Source: Epiperipatus broadwayi (lineage: Eukaryota; Onychophora; Udeonychophora; Euonychophora; Peripatidae). From it: a DNA stretch of 64,000 nucleotides. The notes beneath the pieces are model-generated. The model made no database searches. It was not told where the DNA came from and saw nothing but the letters and a program-made list of their open reading frames with translations. The stretch is taken from assembly GCA_028023455.1 (NCBI GenBank), contig JAQFVV010006200.1, forward strand, positions 5,962,506 through 6,026,505, given 5' to 3'. Below are positions 46,906 to 59,289 of this stretch, piece after piece. Position 1 is the stretch's first letter. Each line of letters starts with the position of its first letter. Position numbers and translations under genes: made by a program.

Positions 46906-47624
46906 TATTAACCCTCTATTGCTGAACATATTAAACTAACTTTCAATTAAATAAGGCAGCTTAAAAATCTTTTGATAGTACAAATTAAGATATATATTGT
47001 CTATTGCAAACAAGTCGTAGCAGCATATGAGTATATGGACAATCTTGACTTCAATCAATTTGTGTTCATTTAAGATGTCAACTCTTAAAATAATTTCAAT
47101 CAATAAAACTGACAAAAACAATAGGTGACGAGAAAAGAACCACATAGAGAAAATATTGACTTACTAAAAGTTTTTAATTAAATTTGTTTTATAAAAACTA
47201 TTTCCATTACTTCAAAAATTTAAATAACATGCCCTGATAAAGGGCTTGTCATTGATGTTATAAATACATTATAGACCTATAATTAAATAAATAAATGAAA
47301 ATTTTAAATGAACAACAATATTAATAAACTTGATTGTATTTTAAATACAATAATTGAATGATAAAAATAAAACTATATTTATTTTAACTACTCAAATTAA
47401 AATGTTCAATTTATACATTATTATACATGTGTTGATTAGTGAGATATAAGATACGTGTTAATGCAAATCTAGAGATATAAAAATTATTAACATTTTACCA
47501 TTGACATTCCTAATCTTCAGAAACATTCCGATGAATTTAAATGGAAACTTGCAAATTGTTTTCAAATATTAACAGATTTTGAACTTTTTTCAGATTTGAA
47601 CAAAATCAATAGTAAGATAACTGG

Positions 47625-49440
47625 CACAAAAAAAGCAGCAATTGACCTGTAAAATTTCTATCGAGACAAGGCAATTTATGAAGAAAAGAAAGAATATGAA
47701 AATATATAAAAGTGATGCATTAAGAAGAATTGAATATCAAGAATTTTGTAAAATTGTACAAAAAAGAATTGATAACAATATAAGAAAATATAATTGGAAC
47801 CTAGAAAGGAAAGTGATAGAAGTCTCAAAAGTGTAAAACAATACAGTAATATTGGTTGGAAACCTATTTCTGCAAAAAGTAAAAAAAAAAAAAATGAAAC
47901 TATTACTAAAAACAAGAAATGACATCATAAAATGTATAAAAGAATTATACATGACAAAAAACAAGGAAAAGTATCTCATAGCACTACTATATCTTCTGAA
48001 TTGTCCAGGATTTTTAATGAAAAAGTAAGTCAGACAATTGTACCTATGAAGAACGAAAAAAAGCTCCAGATAATGGTGGAATTATAATCGATATCTTAAA
48101 AGAAATAGATGAAGAAATAGAAAATTTTTTGGCAAAGTTATATATCAAATGTCTAAATGATAAAGATGTATCAGCTATTTGGAAGAAAGCAGTATTAATA
48201 AAGGAGATATTTGAAATTTATCAGTTTTTATCAATTCTATAGAAAAATTTTATCAAGATAATTACAATTTATCTACAGCAAACTTTGGATTTTAGCCGAT
48301 CAAAAAAGCAAGCTGGATTAAAAAGTATAGTTTTAGTATAGTGGATCACATCCAAGTATTGAGAAGAGCTAAAGAAAGGAACAATGAATATGAGTTGCTA
48401 TTATGTTTTGGATTTATAGATTATGAAAAGGCATCTGATTCATGATTAAATTTTTGGATCATCAATGTATAGATCCAGGATGTTATTATAATCTGAAGAA
48501 TATATATAAAAATACATCAGCAACAATTATATTACATAATGATACTAAAAAGATTAACATTGAGAAGGGTTTACAACAGGGTGATTCTATATATCTAAAA
48601 CTTTTTACAGCAGTTTTGCAGGAAGTATTTTCTAAATTAAAATGGGAAATTGAGGGAGTAGAAGTAAAGATTTTATAGATGATGTAATTGTTTTTATAAA
48701 TAATGCTTTAGTTCAGAAAATATTGCAAGAGTTATCAGATGAAAGTTAAAAAGTAGGACTAAAGGTAAATGTTAAAAAGACTAAAGCAATGTTCATTGAA
48801 TTTTCTCAAAAGAAAAAAAGAAAAATTGATAATGATATATTAGATCTAAGTTAACAATTACAAATATCTTGGTCAGATTATTACTACAGATGGAAACATA
48901 ATGAATGAAATTAATCGTAGAATTAAACTTTGCTAGAATGTTTTGTTAGAAATAACTTAATATTAAAATAAAATATGTCTGTGTGTTTGAAAAGGAAGGT
49001 TTTTAATAAATGTGCTTTAACAGTTCTTACTTATGGATCTGAGACTTGAACACTTAACAGAAAAGCAATACAGAGACTTCAGACTACTCAACAAAATATG
49101 GAGACATGTATGTCAGGAGTAAAAAAAAAGATCAAAAATGAAATATATGGGTGAGAGAACAAATAGGTGTTATGCATATCAGTCAATGAATTAAGAGACT
49201 GGAGTTGGCCTGGACATAATGCTAGAAGAGATGATAATAGACAGACAGCTGAAACTTACAACTAAGATTGCAAGAGACTGTAAAAGACCTAGAATGAGAT
49301 CATGTGTGAGATGGATGGATAAAATAAGGAAACATAATGATGTGGAGCAGGGAGGCTAGAGATCAGAGAAAATGGATTGAACTTGGAAAAACTCATCCTG
49401 CAATGCCTTAATAATAGTTGAAATTATAATAATGTTTATT
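47625..49440 (+). mobile_element. RTE-like LINE with RT domain, decayed
   Basis: From 47625 the plus strand reads the linker after the endonuclease (RIEYQEFCKIVQKRI). The RT follows across frames: FGFIDYEKA at 48410-48436, a LQQGDSIYLKLFTAVLQEVF stretch in the frame 48442-48678, and FIDDVIVFIN near 48674 as the catalytic motif (IDD where YADD is usual). YLGQIITTDGNIMNEI-like sequence follows near 48870. The C-terminus parallels the 25208 and 39400 copies but is more decayed (near 49000-49400). The endonuclease itself is missing. Confidence 0.8.
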
Positions 49441-52400
49441 TGATTATTAGTTATAATAAAGTAACAGTCTTAATGTGTTATTACATCTTTCACCTTTGAA
49501 ATAAACATCTGATATTTTAATAAAATTGTAAATAATTAATGGATATTTAGTTCTGAGAATATAATATACTTTTATGGAAAAACTAACCCAAAATGGACAT
49601 TATTTATAAATATATTAAAATGATTCATTGCATTTGATTTGAGAATTATTATTATGGTGTGTATATCAGAGTTAGTTTCTATATAAAATGGAATTACATT
49701 CTTAGTGCTGCATATTTAATAACTATTTTATTTACAGGATAAATCTCAAATGTTATTTGAAAATGTATCCCTTTTGAGTGTTAGTTATTGATTTATTAAC
49801 TCATTTAACAAGAAAGACTTTAGATAAGTGGACCATTTTTTTTAAATTTAATAAATTAGCATTGTTACAAGAATATGATATTATTAATACATTATATTTC
49901 CTATTAGACTTTGCCAAGTATTTCAGTACTTTATTTGATATATTACAAGTTTCGGATATGTCATCATTAATTTTGTTATGATTATTCATAATAAAAAAAT
50001 GGTATTATATAAATTTTTACATGATCTGATTATAAAAGTGTGAGAATTAGTTATAAAAGTTCCTTATGTTTTAAAATTGTGTGATACAATTTCCATATTT
50101 TGAAGAATGTATGCAACATACAATGTATAAAAATACATAAAAATTCTAGTTGCTTTTGATTTGTGGGCGGTAACATTGATGGAGTTGGTAATGTGTACTT
50201 TGATTTTCATATTGGACTTTTCAGTAATTTACTCTAATGAGTAAATTTAACATTTTACTCCCCACTATAGATTATTGAAAGTGTTTCAATACTTTACACA
50301 TGTAAGTTCAACTTTTTTTCACAGGTACAGATTTTAATTTTATCATTCTGATAATCATATTATCAGAAAATGTTTTAAAATTGATAATTTATATTCTTCC
50401 ATCTATACATAATGAGATTAATAACATATGCAAATTCTAATAGATGTAGATTTATCCCTTGTTAGGTTCAAATTTTTATGTTTTTAGTATAATCTATCAA
50501 CACACCAGAAATTAATACTTCACTTGATCATTAGGAATAGTAATTTTCCTTTCTTCTTCTTACAGTAATGTTAAAATTATCATTTACTTTACCACAATCT
50601 AGTTGCCTTTCTCTTCTGTTTTGATTATCTTCACCTCTCATGCACCTATTCCTAATAAATTAAATATTATACTAAATATTTTACTGTGTGTAGATGCTCT
50701 TCTCTTGCACAAATCATAATTGCCATCTGTTGAGTTCTGATATCTTAGAAGTTTTCTTGGCAATTAATATGCAAAATTAGAGTCCTCTGTTTCTTTGAAG
50801 CATGGATATTTTTTCTCTTATATCAACAATGCTCTTTGGGGGTGGGATAGCATTCTATCACCCTTTAAGACTTGGGTATAGTACCAAAGTGACAAGTTGA
50901 GTTTGTATCTAGTAATGTTTAGTTCTCTACCAGCAAACTGAATGACACTGAGTATTATAAATAAATTATGTTGATACCATAAACAATATTTTTACACAAA
51001 ACATTATTTTCTTAATAAATTCAGACTTCAATTGGCATATTTTAATTCTGTAAATTAATGCATAAATGATTTTGCATGCTCTATATCAACTTTTTCACTT
51101 TTTGTTATAAAAAGTTTCTCATCTTTTAGCGCAATAAATATAATCTGGTTCATTTTGGCAATATTATTAATGGCATAAAGTTAAATCAGCATCTATTGTA
51201 ACAACGTAAATCATCAATAGAAGAATTTATTAACATGATTGTTTAGACTGTTTTTAACTAAAAATTTCAAGTCCATGTTTTGATATATCAAAACTAATGA
51301 ATTATTCACAAATATAGATTCTTTAAATATAATTATGTTCCTTACTTTAAACACTTTATTGCAATTTTTTATATAATCTGATGTTTTGATTATTTTGTAG
51401 TCTTTTTCAGAACCCTACTGACTATTTCATTTTCAAAAACATCTAAATAAGTAAAATACTCGTAGGAACTTTGACAAAGACTGCGGGACTGTTGAAATGT
51501 CAGATATATAAAAGTTTGCTATAAAGTCTTTAAAGTAAGGGATATAATTAAATTTATAAATATAAAAAAAATAAAGAAATAGAAAGGATTTTACAACATT
51601 TATAGATTCTTTGATGTCTTGTCAGTTGCTTAAGAGGATAAGTAACATTCAAGCACCAAAGTTTAAAGGTGAATCCAACAATCAGAAATTCAACTATTAA
51701 TTAACCAAGCTGAGATTTTTTTCCGAGCTGCTAGGAAACTTTCAAAAAATCATCTAATTCTTGAGCCCATCTTTCTCATCAGAGATTAAACTGCTCAAGA
51801 CAATACAAAAATACCAAAGTTTTTCTTTTTAAGCTTAGAAATATCTCTACTCTTACCAAGTGAATTAAAAAATGAAACAAACAATTCTAGTGATAGAAAT
51901 GTTATATATACAACTATCTTTTACTTATATAGATTAATGATTTAGATAAGATTAGTCTGCTATCATGTGATATATGTAAAACTGTTGACGGTTAACATCT
52001 TTTTAAAATGTATACATATAACATTTAATCAAAATTAAAATCAAATAAATCGAAGGTATCTACTGTAAACTTAAATATTCAATGGATGGCAAAAGGTATG
52101 CTGCTATAACTTACTCACTTCCTGATATTACTCTCTGGTTTTAACCTTTGTCAGTGAGAACTAGTATTCAAAACTATAACTAACACAGATTAGAGCTTCA
52201 CAGACTTAAAAACAATCAATATAAATATGAGTTAGACATTTTGGGTGCTATTCATATTACAACTTTTTATATATTGACTGTTTTTGAGTCTGTTAGAAAG
52301 GGAACATTTTATCATGTAAGAACAATAAAGATAATTTGCAAAGAGTAAAAAGTAGGTTTTAAAATCTAAATATTGTAAATTTTGAATGTTCCAATATTTT

Positions 52401-53222
52401 TTTTTTTAAATTAAAATATCAAACAATCAATATAAACATATAAAATGTAATATTTTAAAATCTGAACTAAATATAAAGTTATGTAAATGATAGACTCCAG
52501 CTGAAGTGCTTGTTTAAGACCAGATATTATGTAGATTATTCATATTTAGTTCAAATTTCAAAATGTTACATCTTAAACATCTGGTAGCTGTATAGTTCCT
52601 TAATACTATACTATCTCATGTTCATTAATTACTCAAACTTATAGGAAATGGCTCTAGTATGGTGAAGAAATTGCTCTGGGAGGCATATGACAGATCATGT
52701 AAAAAAATTATTTATTATTCCAATTACGGTAAACTCATGTATAAAAATTATCAAGTTTCAAAACTAAAATACTAAAAATTGGTATTAAAAAATTCAAAAT
52801 TTCAAAATCAAAAATAATATTTCTTTCTTTACAAATACATAGAATTAAGTTTTTTTCTTTTACAAATATATAAAAAGATAATAACATTCTAAAATTTGAA
52901 CATGATATGAACATTATATAAAATGGTTGACTTAGAAATACTTGACTGAAATCAGATCTTTAGTTCAGATTAAAAATTGTACACCTTTTTATATATACAT
53001 ATCGATTGTTTCTGAATTTGAGATGAAAGAAACATTTTTTATTCGTGTAAAAGCATTAAAAATAATTAGCAAAAAAAAATTAAATGTAAATATTTTAAAT
53101 TTAAAATTTTTTAATATGAAATTTTGATAAATCAATGAAATAAGATTATTATATAATATTATTTTTTAATATTTCCTTAAGATTATACATTCTTATTTAA
53201 CTTTCAAAACCTATTAAGATAA
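49441..53222. other. AT-rich spacer, possible old repeat pair
   Basis: No ORF or firm repeat. A loose similarity links 52240-52390 with 52970-53100 (tttttatatat.gactgttt..gag order), possibly an old duplication. A stretch around 50700-51500 has slightly higher complexity but no motif I recognise on either strand. Confidence 0.4.
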
Positions 53223-53435
53223 ATTTTTTAGGTACTTAATTTTTGGACCATACAAGCCACCTGACATCGGACAATAAAGAAATGGTATAATAATTAATGT
53301 AGACTTTTTTTTTGTAATACCATAAATCGGACAATAAAGAAAAACCAGCCAGGTACCATTATATTTATGTGTATTAAAGAGTGTAAAACGCCATCAGGCA
53401 GCTTGTATGGTCTAAAAAATAAGTACCATTTTTTA
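53223..53435. mobile_element. DNA transposon with 8-bp duplication, 197-bp copy
   Basis: The element is 53231-53427. The ends ggtacttaatttttggacca and tggtctaaaaaataagtacc are inverted repeats, extended inward by tacaagc..cctgac and its complement. Perfect 8-bp direct repeats attttttа-type (ATTTTTTA) flank it at 53223-53230 and 53428-53435. The interior holds two copies of cggacaataaagaaa. It has no transposase and is a non-autonomous (MITE-like) copy. The superfamily is uncertain: an 8-bp duplication suits hAT, Merlin or P. Confidence 0.88.
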
Positions 53436-55012
53436 ATATGATTTTATAGCAATTACCACAATAAATAAAAGATTTGTTTAATTTTAATATATACATATAT
53501 AAAAAATAATGTCTGTCTGTAATTGCTAATCTAAAGTTTTTAGAAGAAATAAAAAATTGCCACAAAAAAATTTCTGTACATCCATTATAGAACTAAATTA
53601 ATGTAAATATTCAAGATATCAATGGACACCAGATGACAATGAAAACAGATTTCTATGACTATGTTCATAGTAGTATTTGTTTCATAAAAACAGTATGATT
53701 CTTCCCAAGAGAATAGTTTCATCATAGTTTTCATTATGCTTAATAATATAACTAGTGCTGTTATTCATCTTCCTATTTATTTCTGAAGATGTTTCGTAAG
53801 AGCATGGAAGGATATAGCAAATATTTTCAATTAGAAGAAATATCCATCAAAATGCATTATTTATAAAATTATGGAATCTGTATATAATAGTTTAAAAACA
53901 TTGAAAAATATATTTAATATACTTTATACATGAAACTAAACTTTATGTTGATTAAACTTCTAGAAATCTATTCAAGAGATGATTTCCAGATCTAGAATAT
54001 CACCTTATTGCTTGGATCCTTTCTTAATGTGTGAAATAATTAGGACTGACTAAATCAGACAGGAACAAACTTTTTCAAACAGCAAGCCTTGTGAGATATT
54101 GTTCAACCTAAATATAGCTACCCCACTAGAAGAAAAATTTCATCTTTGGCAGAAACTATTCCCCAAAAACTTATTTTCAAAGAAAATCACATTAAGTTTT
54201 ATGCAACAACTTATTCTGATAAGTCATGAATTATGCATACCTGGAAAGTCATAATGATCACAAGTGTCCACACTTGGGTTAAATCAAAATATGAATGTCA
54301 ATAAAAAGCATGTGCTTTTTTCTTCATTGTTTTGAAATAAATAAAATACTTTTTTATTTATTTAATCAAAGCAAATCATATTTTTCATCATTGCGAAACT
54401 GATCCATATCCAATTCAATATAAGTGATCATATCAATAGTAGTAGAGATAAATAGAAATAAGTATTAATTATTATGAATATTTCAAACTCGATATTAATT
54501 ACTGGAAATCATATCAAAGGCAAATTTTCTACATTAACCTAATATCCGTTTGGTCCTCAATGGCATATTTATAATAATAGAGTCAATTCATTTCATTGAT
54601 AGTCACCATCTTCTTGATCAATATATATATTTTTATAATAATTATATTGCCTCAAAATATGCTCAAAATAAGATAGATATCATGATAAACTATCTACAAT
54701 TATTGGCTACTTCTGTGATTTGTAAGAAGAAAAGATCGACTAATTTATTTGCAATAGATAAATCCCTTTGCAGATTTTGTTTGTCTAGCCATTATCCTAT
54801 GTCCAATGTGCCTTAATATAATTTTTTCACTGACATAAAATTAGGTAACTATTCTTGCCAAGGAAATTTTTTATTTATTTATTTGATGTATTTATTTTGA
54901 ATGCACAGATAATTCTTTGCAACAACTTTACTACTTAAATAAGATGATAAGAGAGGTAAACTAAAAATTTAATTCAAAATGTTATAGCGAACATAAATTT
55001 ATAAATTCTCAC
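53436..55012. other. AT-rich probable intron sequence
   Basis: An unrecognised 88-codon open stretch at 54550-54816 (plus) has no domain I know. Nothing else supported. Confidence 0.45.
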
Positions 55013-55071
55013 CTGGGAAATCAGCACCAACGTCAAACAATATCGTAATCGTAGTTCGTGTGCGTATTCGG
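55013..55071 (-). CDS. Candidate exon, 59 nt
   Basis: On the minus strand the segment is preceded by a T-rich tract ending cttttttag and followed by ttcccag|gtgaga, a good donor. The frame that leaves in phase 0 is open and reads EYAHELRLRYCLTLVLISQ, compatible with phase 0 entry of the 43170 and 33742 segments. A second frame is also open, so the choice rests on phase. Higher GC and the CG-rich cluster set it off from the flanks. The protein is unrecognised. A 5'-truncated family A fragment inserted 45 bp upstream of the acceptor. Confidence 0.55.
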
Positions 55072-55103
55072 CTAAAAAAGAAAAAAAAATCAATTTTTCA
55101 AAC

Positions 55104-55192
55104 ATTTTAAAAAATGTTGTGCCAGCCTGTGTTTGGCACAGGGTGGCACTACTGTATGGAGAGTTTTGCCTTTGTTTTTATTTTAAAAAATG
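55104..55192 (+). mobile_element. 5'-truncated family A 3' end with 13-bp duplication
   Basis: Only about 63 bp of the element (55117-55179) remain. They end ctgtatggagagttttgcct, with a small hairpin (gtgccagcc..ggcac) at the left. Perfect repeats attttaaaaaatg lie at 55104-55116 and 55180-55192. A severe 5' truncation with an intact duplication is typical of target-primed reverse transcription. Confidence 0.85.
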
Positions 55193-56254
55193 CTTAATAG
55201 AAATTTCATTATTATATTTTTTTAATGACATTTATAAAAAAATCATTATATTTAAATATTGTTCTCTATTAAAATAAAATCACAATTAAGGTCTTAAAAA
55301 TGTTACAAATACATTTTTATCAAACCTAGGGCAGCATCTTATGTTCATTTTCACTAATATTGACTGAGAACCAATTACAGTTACAAAAATTGTCTCATAC
55401 TGATAATCCATATAACATTTCCATTCAAGATTTTGTATATGAATATAAAGACAGAAATCGTTTTTAGCAGCACCATTCATTACTCATAAAAATGATAAAG
55501 TTAGTATTATTTTCCTCAATCAAACTTAATGGATAATCTTGTTTTCCCAATTATAAGTAAAATAATTGCTTAAAAATAATCTAGACTGCCAATTCAGTGA
55601 AAGGAACTGGCATATATTTATCTCTGTCTCCAAAAATTTGAAATCTGAATATAACTATCAGACCGAACGTTTAATAAATTTTTAGAAAACATATGTACCA
55701 GCTCTGATAATATGAAAGATACTTAAATATAAATGAAATAAGAATTTAGTTCTTCTCATTAAAACATAAATTAATTTGTGTGCAATGCATTAACAGCATA
55801 CCTAAACTTGCAGTTAATATATTTTGTCTCTAATAATCAGTTATAATCACTGATGTACAGTATATAGTAATAAAATTTTTTATAATAGAAATCATTTTTG
55901 ATAAAGTCTACCAGTTTCTCTACTTTTTTTTAAAAGTAAAAATAATTTCTTCATTAAATAATATGGATTCTATATATAAAACAAAATATGCATCAACATA
56001 CTAAAATATTTAATTATTAACAGAGTGTTTAACCAAAAGTGTATGAATTCAAAATCCAAGGATGAATAAACATACGAACTGATAGCATAAATAGCATACT
56101 AAAAATAAATGTGATTTTTGAATAGTTGTCTCATCCAGTGATGTTTATTGAGGATGGTCAATAACCAGAAGTGAGTTACATAATCTCTTTGGTTCCATCA
56201 CTTGGTATTAAGTGATTATTTATGCTTTTGTAAATGAAATAATGTGAAATGATT
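55193..56254. other. AT-rich spacer
   Basis: Nothing recognised. Confidence 0.5.
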
Positions 56255-57910
56255 TGCTTGAGGATGACAAAAATAAGCAGGAACAACTGGAATTAATCTC
56301 CTTTATTGAAATACATGGCCTAATTTCTAATGCAAATGAAAATATATTTGATATATTTAGTTTACTTAAGAATAAATTAGACAAAAAAGATTTCAATAAA
56401 GAACATATAACTAATATATAGAGAATAAAAAATACATTTGCTGAAAAAGAAGATTCTATCTTAAAAATTTAATTTATAAATATTAATTATGTTAAAGAAA
56501 GGCTTAATTAAAAAAAAAACAGATTATTTTAAAAAATAAAGACATTTTAATGACCTGATTATTCAAGATAAAGGAGATAAAAGAACAGAAATAAATACAA
56601 ATTTATTAGGGAAAACTAAAAATGAAGCAAAAAAAAAATTATAAATATATATATAGATTAAAAATTGATAAATTTTCTGCTAGAAAAATGATGGAGAGAA
56701 TTAATATGTTGTCAATTCTATTTTAAATGTCATTGAATATATTCTAATGCAAAACAGATAAGCTTGTAATATTGGAAGACATTGAAGATAAGTATTTAAA
56801 GAACTTTAATACATTTAAAGACTAGGAAATAGAAATTAAAGAATGTAAAATTAAAAGCAATATTTATAATATACTACATTTTAACCTTAGAAGTGTAATA
56901 AAAAATTGGGACGAATTAATTGCTGTGATATATTTCTTACATTAATCTAAATGATTTTCTAATATTAATTGAAACAAATATAAAATAAGAAGTAAATTTT
57001 AATAATATTAGAAATTATAAAAATTTGCATATTGCAGAAATCACATAAAAGGTGAAGATATTGATTTCTATGAGAGGAAATATTTTTGTTGAAAAACTGG
57101 AAGCCAATTTTAACAGCTTTGAAGAAATTCATATAACTTTTGAATTAAGTAGCAAAAAAGTTATGTTACTAGCATAACAAATACCACCAGATAATGATTA
57201 TAAAATATTTACAGATTGATTAAAATCATGGTTAAAATGTTTTAAACAAACTAACAATGAAATAAAATTAACAGGTGTTACAAATATTGATTTATGCTAA
57301 AAAATCTAAAATGGTTGAAGATTATATAGATGCATTAACTGCTTAATGTGTACTTTGTCATGTTAAATCATACACAAGAAATTATAATGAATAATATCAC
57401 ATTAATACAAACCTAATGAAAAACAAGGCAAAACTCTCTCCATACAGTAGTGCCACCTTGTGCCAACCAGAGTAATAAATGGATGCCAGAAGGCTTGTGC
57501 ATAAAATCCCTATCTAGTGCCTACTCATCCAATATCCCATTGATTACTCTGGTTGGCACAGGGTGGCATTACTGTATGGAGAGAGTTTTGCCTTGTTTAA
57601 TAACAATTATGTGCTAGTATAAAAGATGGTGATCATGTGAAACCTAATGAAAAATAATATGTTCATTGCTGTTATTAAAGAAAATATTGCTGATTATTAT
57701 TTTATATTTATATCTGTTCCAAATACACACAATAAAATGTCAGAAATAGTTGAAAATAAAGTGCTACTGTAAACTAATAAACTAGAAAGAAACAAAAAAA
57801 AATTATGAAGGTGAAAAATGGAGAAAATTATATTAATATGGATAGTTTAAAGAAGGATGAAAAATATGAATATGGTTTTAAAAAAAGACATTAAAAATAT
57901 GATAAAGAAT
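56255..57910 (+). pseudogene. Decayed LINE: ORF1-like and endonuclease relics
   Basis: The plus strand at 56255-56420 reads LISFIEIHGLISNANENIF, resembling the (I/L)EIHG..E..NE start of the RNA-binding domain in some LINE ORF1 proteins. At 57090-57300 it reads SFEEIHITFEL, then IPPDNDYKIFTD and IKLTGVTNIDL. These recall endonuclease motifs (YRPP and GDFNIDL), with the catalytic GDFN here changed to GVTN. Many stops and frame changes separate them. A family A palindrome (57424-57639) interrupts it. The lineage is not CR1 or RTE as seen elsewhere here. Confidence 0.55.
57409..57654 (-). mobile_element. Family A hairpin retroposon in LINE relic, 15-bp duplication
   Basis: The body 57424-57639 lies between perfect 15-bp repeats aaacctaatgaaaaa (57409-57423, 57640-57654). 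On the minus strand the 5' end is cacatgatcaccatctttta and the 3' end is actctctccat..-type arm reaching tttgccttg. The two arms share the private variants gtgccaacc/ggttggcac and an extra gagagag. The centre is deleted. It splits a decayed LINE, so it is younger than that element. Confidence 0.9.
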
Positions 57911-57959
57911 ATGATGGAAGTATAAGATATAGAAAAGTTTGTAATGAAAATAATACAAC

Positions 57960-58375
57960 ATATATCTTTTTGTCAATAAACATCACATGATCACCATTTC
58001 TTATGCTTACTCATAACTGTTATTAAAACAGGCAAAACTCTCTACGTATTACCACTCAGTGCAAGCCAGAGTAATCAATGGATGCCAGTAGACTTATGCA
58101 TAAAATCCCCATCTAGTGCCTACTTATCCTAGGTGCAGTGCTCTCAGATCCAAGGCTCCTCACTGACGAAGGCCACAAACCAGAAACTAGTCTGGAGATA
58201 TTGGATGAGTAGGCACTAGATGGGGCCACAAACCAGAAACTAGTCTGGGGATATTGAATGAGTAGGCACTAGATGGGGATTTTATGCACAAGCCTTCTGG
58301 CATCCATTGATTACTCTGGCTTGCACTGAGTGGCAATACATAGAGAGTTTTGCCTGTTTTAATATATGTTTTTGT
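57960..58375 (+). mobile_element. Family A hairpin retroposon with internal duplication
   Basis: The body 57974-58361 lies between near-identical 14-bp repeats, atatatctttttgt (57960-57973) and atatatgtttttgt (58362-58375). The 5' end is aacatcacatgatcacca. A stretch around ccagaaactagtctggagat occurs twice in direct orientation (58180-58225 and 58227-58275). The right arm carries cactgagtggcaatacatag, matching the left arm's private ctacgtattaccactcagtg. Confidence 0.88.
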
Positions 58376-59289
58376 ATAAGGAAAATTATGGTATTGATAA
58401 AAATACAGTAAGTTATATATTATTTTTAAAAGAATAATATAAATAATAGTTACGAAAATTTTGAATGAGTTAAAATATTAAATATGTGAATGAAACTAAA
58501 ACTGAAGGAAAAAACAATCTTTTGACAAGACCATATAATATGGTCTTGAAACATTGGAGGAACACAGAAGTATAAAAATGGTTCATAAAATAAAAAGCAA
58601 GATTTGAACAGAAAAAGTGTGATAAAGAATTTGTTATTTTTGTAATTTTTAATACACATACAAATAAATTCTTCCTAGGATGATTCAATTTAAAGGCTTC
58701 ACATTAACTAGTTTGTTTTTCTCAACATAGATTATTATTGAAAATAATAAGATTAAATTTTTACATTTTGTTGGAAGTATATGTTTTAAAAAAATTATTT
58801 TGTTGTAAAACCAATAGTTTTTTGCTTTACAATATATATATATACAACTATCACCAGATTCAGTTTTGAATATGTGATATCTAAGAGTCTTAGTTTTACA
58901 TCTAGCCAAACAGAAAGAGCATTAATATTTTACATCATACAATTATGGTTACTTTATAACTGTAAGTTGATTATATTCAATTACCCATTTTATCTAGCTG
59001 ATGGTAAATATAAATATTATGTAAATAAGACACTGAAAAGTACCATATTTCAATGCTTTCTTTATTTCACCCTTAGCATTTCAATTGTTCCTACAATCTT
59101 TTTCAAACCTATGAAATAATATATATTGTACCAAGATCATATTGGTACATATATCTAATTTTGTCTAAAAAATTATTAAAATAAAATACAATTCGATAAA
59201 AGAAAATAATCAATAAAAGTTGTACGATTCAGTTTGAGAGATTGTTATTTATAAAAAGTTTAAAGAGTATTTTTAAAACAGTTTGTTAA
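58376..59289. other. AT-rich spacer
   Basis: Short open stretches at 58450-58909 (minus) are low-complexity. Nothing recognised. Confidence 0.5.

Noticed and set aside
50700-51500. Minus-strand transposase remnant
   Set aside because: Several short open pieces can be read, but no recognisable motif or order supports a family.
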